From Candidatus Peribacterales bacterium (GTDB lineage: Bacteria > Patescibacteriota > Gracilibacteria > Peribacterales > Peribacteraceae), in contig JAGVCI010000026.1 in NCBI GenBank assembly GCA_020059985.1, positions 1-6,034 of the forward strand: a stretch of DNA of 6,034 nt, written 5' to 3'. Positions 1 through 5,032 of the stretch are shown here, one piece after another. The notes below the pieces were generated by a model that saw nothing but the letters and a program-made list of their open reading frames with translations, was not told where the DNA came from and did no database searches. The stretch's first letter is position 1. Each line of letters opens with the position of its first letter. Position numbers and translations under genes: made by a program.

Positions 1-701
1 GCATTCTTATTCGTCATACATCGCACCACGCCATCGACAAAGTCATCGATGTAGCACCATGCGCGAATTGGGCTGCCATCTCCATTAAGCACAATGTCTT
101 CATTCTTTAGTGCTTTCGCCGTGAAGAGTTTCATTGCGCCGTTCATCGTCTGGCCTGGTCCGTAGATATTGAATGGACGTACGCACACCGTCGGGAGACC
201 GAAGCGCTTGTGGTATGCGAGTGCAAAGTGTTCACCGGCAACTTTGCTGATGCCGTAACCCCAGCGCGGTTCACCCGGAGGACCGGACATCACCGGGTCA
301 GTCTCTTTCGCGTTGTATGCCATCTTTCCGAAAATTTCTGATGTCGAGAAGACGATCACGCGTCCTTTCACGTTGCAGAGACGAGCGGCCTCGAGAACAT
401 TGTACGTTCCGAGAATATTTACCTTCATGGTGACCAATTGATCTTGGCTCACTTTATCAACTCCAACGACCGCAGCAGCGTGGATCACAATGTCGGCTCC
501 CTCCATTCCCTGTTGGAGTTGTTCCATATCGAGCACATCTCCCTGGATCACGCGCACGTTTTTGTGCTTGTCGTATCCAAGTGACTTGATCGCGTTATCC
601 GTCACGTTGTCGAAAACGGTGACCGTGTAGTCGGGCGCGAGACGGCGCACGATGTGCGAGCCGATGAACCCCGCTCCGCCGGTGATAAAGACGTGACTCA
701 T
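1..701 (-). CDS. NAD-dependent nucleotide-sugar epimerase/dehydratase (extended SDR), C-terminus cut by window edge
   Basis: This gene encodes a cytoplasmic extended short-chain dehydrogenase/reductase that would act on a nucleotide sugar (UDP-, dTDP- or GDP-linked) by transient NAD-dependent oxidation. The visible 233 residues begin MSHVFITGGAGFIGSH, with the Rossmann dinucleotide motif G8-x-x-G11-x-x-G14. Asp31 follows strand 2 and could bind the adenosine ribose of NAD. The catalytic region is STSEIFG (119-125) and the YxxxK pair is Tyr149/Lys153 in YGISK. RPFNIYGPGQ (175-184) is the usual substrate-side motif. Related enzymes are about 310-340 residues, so roughly 80-100 residues are missing to the left. 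The ATG at 701 is the only plausible start, because the frame is open back to the deacetylase stop with no other start codon, and the Rossmann motif sits at the expected distance. It lies 69 bp downstream of the deacetylase on the same strand, so cotranscription is possible. The family does not reveal the exact substrate; UDP-glucose 4-epimerase-like or UDP-glucuronate decarboxylase-like activity are both possible. Confidence 0.93.
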   Translation of the reverse strand, partial: MSHVFITGGAGFIGSHIVRRLAPDYTVTVFDNVTDNAIKSLGYDKHKNVRVIQGDVLDMEQLQQGMEGADIVIHAAAVVGVDKVSQDQLVTMKVNILGTYNVLEAARLCNVKGRVIVFSTSEIFGKMAYNAKETDPVMSGPPGEPRWGYGISKVAGEHFALAYHKRFGLPTVCVRPFNIYGPGQTMNGAMKLFTAKALKNEDIVLNGDGSPIRAWCYIDDFVDGVVRCMTNKN

Positions 702-722
702 GCTGGAGATGAAATCACGAAA

Positions 723-750
723 AGCATAGCCAAATCGCCATTCAAAGCAA
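723..750 (-). promoter_or_regulatory. Weak candidate sigma-70-like promoter before the left epimerase
   Basis: On the minus strand, TTGCTT (745-750) and TATGCT (723-728) are separated by 16 bp. They match the -35 and -10 consensus at 3/6 and 4/6. Transcription would start about 15 nt before the ATG at 701. An alternative weak hexamer, TTTCAT (709-714), lies 7 nt before the ATG. Both matches are poor and the gene may simply be read through from the deacetylase. Confidence 0.2.
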
Positions 751-770
751 GAAACGAGCTCTGAAAATGG

Positions 771-1514
771 CTAGGCGTCACGGGCCCCTACGAGGGCACT
801 ATTGACCACGCTTTTCACGCCGCTCTTTTTCACATGGACGAGGAAATGCTCCAGGTCGTCCCACATCCCGAGGCGGTCGATCTCGTGGCTGTGTCCCCAG
901 AGGTGGAAGAACGGTTGGTTCGTTCTGCGTGCACGTTCGAAAAGATCGATCGCGAGCGTGAGCCACCGACGGTACGTTCGGATAGGTACTCCGATCTCGC
1001 GCAGTCGCGAGTGGCGCACTCGCAGGGGCCCAAGTGGATCAAGGAAGTGCCACCAGTGTGAGAAGCGGCGCCGGAGAGGAAATGCAGTCACTTGGAGAGT
1101 CGTCGGGAGAGCAAACGGATTCGTTGCCGAAAACATCAGATCATTCGTCATTCGTGCGCCGATAAATCCGCTCCTCTCTGTTACGCGCATAACATCCTCA
1201 TTCGTATCTCCATACGGATAACAAAACATGGTGCAGGGAATGCCTGTGACATGTTCGATCCACTGTTTCGATCCTTTGATCTCACGTTCACGTCGTTCAT
1301 CAGATTCTTTCGTGAGGTGCGGGTGAGTCATCGAGTGCGCACCAATCTCGTGGCGCTGGCTCAAAGTTCGAATTTCTTCCTCGGTCATCATCGCGTGGCC
1401 ATGCTGACGTGCCGGGCAGACGTAAAACGTTCCCGTGCATCCGTAGAGCTCGAGGAGCTTTGCCACTTTTTGGTCCAACACATAGCCGTCGTCCCACGAT
1501 GTGGTGAAGAGCAT
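771..1514 (-). CDS. Polysaccharide deacetylase family protein (NodB/CE4 fold), cytoplasmic
   Basis: A 247-residue protein of the carbohydrate esterase 4 (NodB) family, which removes acetyl groups from sugars using a metal-bound water. Motif 1 is TSWDDG (5-10), with Asp8 and Asp9 as candidate base and metal ligand. Motif 2 is GAHSMTHPHL (58-67), with metal ligands His60 and His64. Motif 3 is CYPYGD (98-103), equivalent to RxPYG. The last motif is probably HLWGHSHEID (204-213), supplying the late catalytic His. The SWDDG and WGHSHE forms resemble the less-studied CE4 branch found in polysaccharide clusters rather than peptidoglycan deacetylases. There is no signal peptide or membrane segment, so an intracellular substrate such as a lipid-linked intermediate is inferred. 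The frame stays open far upstream, but conserved sequence begins at MLFTTSWDDG, so ATG 1514 is chosen. An in-frame ATG at 1553 would add 13 residues and is the alternative. The stop is TAG. The gene is divergent from the GT4 gene and upstream of an epimerase. Confidence 0.88.
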   Translation of the reverse strand: MLFTTSWDDGYVLDQKVAKLLELYGCTGTFYVCPARQHGHAMMTEEEIRTLSQRHEIGAHSMTHPHLTKESDERREREIKGSKQWIEHVTGIPCTMFCYPYGDTNEDVMRVTERSGFIGARMTNDLMFSATNPFALPTTLQVTAFPLRRRFSHWWHFLDPLGPLRVRHSRLREIGVPIRTYRRWLTLAIDLFERARRTNQPFFHLWGHSHEIDRLGMWDDLEHFLVHVKKSGVKSVVNSALVGARDA

Positions 1515-1521
1515 GGAACGG

Positions 1522-1527
1522 ATTCTA
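1522..1527 (-). promoter_or_regulatory. Candidate -10 box, leaderless start of deacetylase
   Basis: TAGAAT on the minus strand matches TATAAT at 5 of 6 positions and ends 7 nt before the ATG at 1514. Normal -10 geometry puts transcription start at or one base before the start codon. No Shine-Dalgarno motif precedes this ATG and no convincing -35 is visible. If the upstream ATG at 1553 were used instead, this hexamer would be coding sequence. Confidence 0.45.
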
Positions 1528-1559
1528 GGAGAAAAGTCCTTTTTCGTCTTCATTTCCCC

Positions 1560-1565
1560 TACAAT
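1560..1565 (+). promoter_or_regulatory. Candidate -10 box, leaderless start of GT4 gene
   Basis: TACAAT matches TATAAT at 5 of 6 positions and is followed by 6 nt and then the ATG at 1572. With standard spacing the first transcribed base would be the A of the ATG. The upstream sequence has no purine-rich ribosome binding site and no good -35. Together with TAGAAT on the other strand (1522-1527), it forms a compact back-to-back promoter arrangement. Confidence 0.5.
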
Positions 1566-1571
1566 TCTCGC

Positions 1572-2705
1572 ATGCGCGTTTGCGTCCTCGTTCCCACTCT
1601 CGACACCTTTCGCGGAGGAAATCATCTGCCGCTCTTTGCGAGTGTGCCGGACACGCAGTTCACGATAGTGACGAGCAGAATGAAACCACGTGATGCCGTT
1701 CTTCCCGCGAATATCAATGTGATCGAACTTCCTGGTCGATCGGGACCGTATTATTACGGCTCGGCAGATTTTCTCTTTGCCTCTCGTGTACTCGGGCGAT
1801 ACCCCGCACACGACCCTTTCTGGAAAGATTTTGACGTCATCCACATCAATCAGTGTTTGGGGCTGCCATTCACGAGACTGACAGATTCTTCCGTTCCGAT
1901 TCTCTCGCTCATTCATCATCCAGCTTCAGTCGATCGGCGGATCGCGATACGAGAATCCCATGGGCTCGGACGTTTGCAGTGGAGTGCTCGATACGCATCA
2001 CTTGTCTTCATGCAGAAAAAGCTCACACAGAAATTTCCACACATTGCGACGGTGTCACGCGCATCAGCCGAAGATATCGCGCGTGATTATGAGATACCGC
2101 CAGAAAAGATTTCTATCATTCCGAATGGCATCGATGGATCGCTCTTTGCTTCCGCGGTCGATGAAACTCCAGAGTTTGACGCGATTGCTATTGGATCGTT
2201 CGTTCATCCACGCAAAGGATTTCCGTACATGCTCGAAACCTATAGGAAACTCGCAGAGAAGGGATGCCGCATCGCCGATGTGGGAAGACGGACAGAAGAA
2301 CAATTGCACGCACTGAAGAAAATTGCGGGCGTGAAGGTCTACGGTTCCGTTCCGCATGAGGTTCTCACGATGGTTCTACGAAAATCATCAGTGCTTCTCT
2401 CGACTGCACTTTACGAAGGATTTGGTCTTACGCTCATCGAAGCGCTCGCGATGGGTCGTCCCGCGTTTGCGTTCGAAGGTGGGGGAGTACGAGAAGTCTT
2501 AGATCCGATCGATCCGTCGCTCGTTGTTGCTTCTCGTCGCAGTGACTTACTTGTTGATCGCGTGATGCAATTCCTTGCGCTTCCAGATGTTGAGCGACGC
2601 TCCAAAGGATCACAATATCGAACGCGTGTACTGGATCTCTACGGCATCGAAAAATCAGCGAGTGCGTTGAAGAATGTTTACGAAAAAATTATTCATAAAC
2701 CGTAG
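1572..2705 (+). CDS. Glycosyltransferase, GT4-like (GT-B fold)
   Basis: A 377-residue cytoplasmic or membrane-associated glycosyltransferase that would transfer a sugar from a nucleotide donor to a lipid-linked or glycan acceptor. The N-terminal Rossmann domain starts MRVCVLVPTLDTFRGG and includes DVIHINQ (88-94) and LIHHP (113-117). The linker holds HIATVSRASAEDI (157-169) and SIIPNGID (181-188). The C-terminal donor-binding domain has GSFVHPRKGF (208-217), VYGSVP (256-261) and the EX7E motif YEGFGLTLIEALAMG (281-295), with Glu282 and Glu290. Length is normal for the family. The open frame extends upstream to 1092 but there overlaps the deacetylase antisense, so the conserved MRVCVLVPT start at ATG 1572 is chosen. 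This is the only plus-strand gene here. Its TAG stop is part of the palindromic element at 2700-2758, although the protein end looks complete. Donor, acceptor and linkage cannot be read from the sequence. Confidence 0.92.
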   Translation: MRVCVLVPTLDTFRGGNHLPLFASVPDTQFTIVTSRMKPRDAVLPANINVIELPGRSGPYYYGSADFLFASRVLGRYPAHDPFWKDFDVIHINQCLGLPFTRLTDSSVPILSLIHHPASVDRRIAIRESHGLGRLQWSARYASLVFMQKKLTQKFPHIATVSRASAEDIARDYEIPPEKISIIPNGIDGSLFASAVDETPEFDAIAIGSFVHPRKGFPYMLETYRKLAEKGCRIADVGRRTEEQLHALKKIAGVKVYGSVPHEVLTMVLRKSSVLLSTALYEGFGLTLIEALAMGRPAFAFEGGGVREVLDPIDPSLVVASRRSDLLVDRVMQFLALPDVERRSKGSQYRTRVLDLYGIEKSASALKNVYEKIIHKP

Positions 2706-2758
2706 GCGGAATTCGGCAACCCCGCCGGGCCGCGCGGATAACCGAATCCGCGCTACGG
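2700..2758. repeat. 59-bp imperfect palindromic element at convergent gene junction; possible terminator
   Basis: The ends CCGTAG (2700-2705) and CTACGG (2753-2758) are reverse complements. The inner segments CGGAATTCGG and CCGAATCCGCG extend the long stem with single-base bulges. The same sequence can fold as a three-way junction. In that fold the outer stem is CCGTA (2700-2704) with TACGG (2754-2758), the first hairpin is GGCGG (2705-2709) with CCGCC (2722-2726), and the second is GCGCGGAT (2732-2739) with ATCCGCGC (2746-2753) around a 6-nt loop. It fills nearly all of the gap between the convergent GT4 and dehydrogenase genes and contains the GT4 stop codon. A T-rich run follows on the minus-strand side, where dehydrogenase transcripts would end; none follows on the plus side. 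The end sequences are shared with the palindrome at 5764-5797, which suggests one dispersed family. Confidence 0.7.
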
Positions 2759-2768
2759 ATTAGAAAAA

Positions 2769-4037
2769 CTACAATGATCGGTACTTCCGGCCTCCTTTTT
2801 CAATTGCCTCGGGTGAGAGAACGGATTTCAGATCGTAGACGAGACCATTAGCTCTTGCGGCTGCGATCACCGCTTTGCCATTCGACTCCACGTACTCTTT
2901 ATGAGGAACCAGGAGAACGACAGCATCGTACGTTTTTTCTGAAAGCGCACCGGGAATCAATTTTCGTTTCTGCATTTCTGCATCTGTGAGATACGGATCG
3001 TGTGCGCTCACGATGCAGCCACTCTTCTCTAATGCGCGGATGACATCCGTGGATTTACTGTTTCTCGTGTCTGGGACATTCTCCTTAAACGTGAGTCCGA
3101 GCACGAGGATATGCGGTTCACGACAATCTGCGGGCAGAGCTTCCACGATCTGGCGCGCGACCTCTGCGCCCATTCCGTCATTGATCTTTCTTCCCGCAGT
3201 GATGACGTGCGTTTCCATTCCGAGTTGCTTTGCTTTCTCAACGAGATAATACGGATCGACGCCGATGCAGTGACCTCCGACGAGACCGGGCGTGAATTTC
3301 AAAAAATTCCACTTGGTTGATGCGGCCTCCAAGACGTCGGTCGTGCGGATGCCCACACGTTCGGAGAGAAGCGCGATCTCGTTCACGAATGCGATATTCA
3401 AATCACGCTGTGCATTTTCAATCGCTTTCGCCATTTCTGCGACTTTGATGTTCGGCGCGCGGTGCACGCCCGCATCAATGATTGCGCCGTACACTTCGCA
3501 GAGGATGTCTGCAGTTTTCTCGTCCTGACCCGAGACCACTTTCTTGATCTTCGACACGGTATGCTCCTTATCCCCAGGGTTGATACGCTCGGGCGAGTAG
3601 CCGAGGAAGAAATCTTTTCCACTCACAAGTCCTGATGCCTCTTCGAGGATCGGTCCGCAAATTTCTTCGGTAGTGCCCGGCCACACCGTGGACTCGAAGA
3701 CGATGATCGCTCCTTTCTTTAAGTTACTTCCCACCGCGCGGGAACCATCCTTCAGGATCGTGATGTCCGGTTTATTACTCTCATCCACTGGTGTCGGAAG
3801 TGCGACGATCACAATGTCTGCATCACGCAGAATTTTTGGATCACTGCTCAGTTCCAACGAGACCGCCTTTAACTGTTTTTCGGTGAGCTCATTTGTCCAG
3901 TCATGCCCCTTCTGCAAACTTTCGATGCGTGCCGTCGAAATATCATACCCAATGACGCGGTAGCCTTTTTCGGCAAAACGATGTGCGAGAGGGAGGCCGA
4001 CGTATCCTAGCCCGACAACGGCAATGACGTGTTGCAT
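2769..4037 (-). CDS. UDP-sugar 6-dehydrogenase, TviB/WbpO-like (UDP-HexNAc dehydrogenase)
   Basis: A 422-residue cytoplasmic enzyme of the UDP-glucose/GDP-mannose dehydrogenase family. It would oxidise the C6 alcohol of a UDP-sugar to a carboxylate in two NAD-dependent steps. The N-terminal NAD domain has GLGYVG (9-14), followed by LPTPVD (80-85) and ESTVWPGTTEE (115-125). GYSPERINPGDKEHT (146-160) is characteristic of the TviB/WbpO branch that uses UDP-N-acetylhexosamines. The central domain holds EMAKAIENAQRDLNIAFVNE (201-220), with the conserved Lys204. The catalytic Cys257 is in GGHCIGVDPYYL (255-... 265 approximately). The C-terminal UDP-binding domain includes LGLTFKENVPDTRNSKS (313-329). 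Length is typical. The ATG at 4037 is chosen because GxGxxG follows at residue 9; a TTG at 4073 would add 12 residues. It lies 39 nt after the second epimerase on the same strand, a common pairing for making an activated uronic acid. N-acetylhexosamine preference is inferred from motifs, not proven. Confidence 0.95.
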   Translation of the reverse strand: MQHVIAVVGLGYVGLPLAHRFAEKGYRVIGYDISTARIESLQKGHDWTNELTEKQLKAVSLELSSDPKILRDADIVIVALPTPVDESNKPDITILKDGSRAVGSNLKKGAIIVFESTVWPGTTEEICGPILEEASGLVSGKDFFLGYSPERINPGDKEHTVSKIKKVVSGQDEKTADILCEVYGAIIDAGVHRAPNIKVAEMAKAIENAQRDLNIAFVNEIALLSERVGIRTTDVLEAASTKWNFLKFTPGLVGGHCIGVDPYYLVEKAKQLGMETHVITAGRKINDGMGAEVARQIVEALPADCREPHILVLGLTFKENVPDTRNSKSTDVIRALEKSGCIVSAHDPYLTDAEMQKRKLIPGALSEKTYDAVVLLVPHKEYVESNGKAVIAAARANGLVYDLKSVLSPEAIEKGGRKYRSL

Positions 4038-4043
4038 GAAATC

Positions 4044-4049
4044 AGTGTA
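4044..4049 (-). promoter_or_regulatory. Candidate -10 box before the UDP-sugar dehydrogenase
   Basis: TACACT on the minus strand matches TATAAT at 4 of 6 positions and ends 6 nt before the ATG at 4037, which would put transcription start on the A of the start codon. A weak -35, TTGGTT, lies 18 bp upstream. The site is inside the 39-nt gap after the epimerase, so the dehydrogenase may have its own leaderless transcript as well as read-through from upstream. Confidence 0.3.
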
Positions 4050-4076
4050 GTGAAGAGAAATCGAAGAAACCAATCT

Positions 4077-4985
4077 TCAGGTGTTTTTTAGGTACCACTC
4101 GACTGATCTCTGGATTCCTTCTTCGAACGAGACCTTTGGACTGTAGCCCAGGATTTTCTTTGCTTTGGAGATATCGGCGACGTAGCGCACGACTTCGCCC
4201 GTGCGCGGCTCTCCCATCACAATCTCGGAATTGCTTACGAGTATTTTTTTGATTTTCTCTGCGAGGTCAACGATGGTCGTCCCTTCTCCATATGCGAGGT
4301 TGAACGTTTCATTCTTCGCTTTGTCGTAATTATTGATGATGCACATCACACCGTGAACAGCATCTTCGATATGTGTGAAGTCGAGACATTTATTTTTTCC
4401 GTAGACGGTCATCGGTTCTCCGGCGCGTGCCTGACGAATGAAGAGGGGAACGACGCGAACGGAATCATCGTACATGCCGTAGACGTTGGAGAAACGAATG
4501 ATGACCGGGTCCATGTCGTAGCACGATGCGTACGCGTGAACGAGCGCCTCACCTCCGACTTTGCTCGCGGTGTAGGGACTCTCGCAGTTTTCGACGCGCA
4601 CCATGTCTTCAGTCAATTTATCCGCTTTGATGTTTCCGTATCCTTCGCGTGAAGACGCGAAAATAAATTTTTGGATTCCATTCTTACGTGCGTACTCGAG
4701 CGCGTTAAAAAGCGTCAGAAAATTATCGCGTGCGCGCTCTGGGTTCTCCACGAGCTCATACACACGTGCATTCGCTGCGAGATGAACGACCAGCTCCACA
4801 TCCGTCGGGAGTTTCGCCGGACTCTTCTCATCGCGTAGGTCCACTCGCGTGGTCTTCTTCTCTATGGCTGGTTGCCATTTATTCTCCACCCAGTCAGCTC
4901 CCTTCACATCGTGCCCTGCGGAGATGAGCTCTTCCACAAGCCTTGTTCCGATAGTGCCGCTGCTTCCGGTCACGAGGATTTTCAT
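4077..4985 (-). CDS. NAD-dependent epimerase/dehydratase (extended SDR, nucleotide-sugar modifying)
   Basis: A 302-residue cytoplasmic SDR that would epimerise or dehydrate a nucleotide sugar. It begins MKILVTGSSGTIGTRL, with dinucleotide motif G7-x-x-G10-x-x-G13. Further motifs are VVHLAANA (66-73), the catalytic segment FASSREGYGN (109-118), YTASK (138-142) with the Tyr138/Lys142 pair, RFSNVYG (164-170), and DFTHIEDAVHGV (202-213) near the C-terminal substrate domain. In SSREGYG, Arg and Glu replace the small residues commonly seen after the catalytic Ser in UDP-glucose 4-epimerases (SSxxVYG), which may mark a different substrate. The ATG at 4985 places the Rossmann motif correctly. The gene ends in TGA, the only non-TAG stop among the five seen. 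It is 47 nt after the membrane-protein gene and 39 nt before the UDP-sugar dehydrogenase, in the same reading frame as the latter. A C4-epimerase working with that dehydrogenase is a reasonable inference. Confidence 0.93.
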   Translation of the reverse strand: MKILVTGSSGTIGTRLVEELISAGHDVKGADWVENKWQPAIEKKTTRVDLRDEKSPAKLPTDVELVVHLAANARVYELVENPERARDNFLTLFNALEYARKNGIQKFIFASSREGYGNIKADKLTEDMVRVENCESPYTASKVGGEALVHAYASCYDMDPVIIRFSNVYGMYDDSVRVVPLFIRQARAGEPMTVYGKNKCLDFTHIEDAVHGVMCIINNYDKAKNETFNLAYGEGTTIVDLAEKIKKILVSNSEIVMGEPRTGEVVRYVADISKAKKILGYSPKVSFEEGIQRSVEWYLKNT

Positions 4986-4992
4986 CGCGGGT

Positions 4993-4998
4993 ATGGTA
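4993..4998 (-). promoter_or_regulatory. Candidate -10 box before the right-hand epimerase
   Basis: TACCAT on the minus strand matches TATAAT at 4 of 6 positions and ends 7 nt before the ATG at 4985. A TATTTT hexamer further upstream (5022-5027) is an alternative that would give a leader of about 30 nt. No Shine-Dalgarno motif precedes the ATG. Support comes mainly from the same spacing recurring before other genes in the window. Confidence 0.27.
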
Positions 4999-5032
4999 GC
5001 GGGTTTCTGCGGACTGCCTAGAAAATATCGAC

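Noticed and set aside
802..1221. Plus-strand open frame of 139 codons
   Set aside because: Antisense shadow of the deacetylase gene, with no recognisable motif and low-quality composition.
1092..1571. Upstream open extension of the glycosyltransferase frame
   Set aside because: It lies antisense to the deacetylase, shows no family similarity, and the conserved GT4 N-terminus starts exactly at ATG 1572.
1515..1919. Upstream open extension of the deacetylase frame
   Set aside because: It overlaps the glycosyltransferase in antisense and has an arginine-rich, non-protein-like composition. Conserved CE4 sequence begins at ATG 1514.
4051..4079. GAAGA-TTGGTT-TCTTC hairpin after the right-hand epimerase as a terminator
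   Set aside because: Only five weak base pairs and no uninterrupted T-run, and the next gene on the strand begins 39 nt later.
4077..4079. TGA recoded as glycine (code 25)
   Set aside because: All conserved glycines in the six genes use GGN codons and no other in-frame TGA occurs, so the standard code fits.
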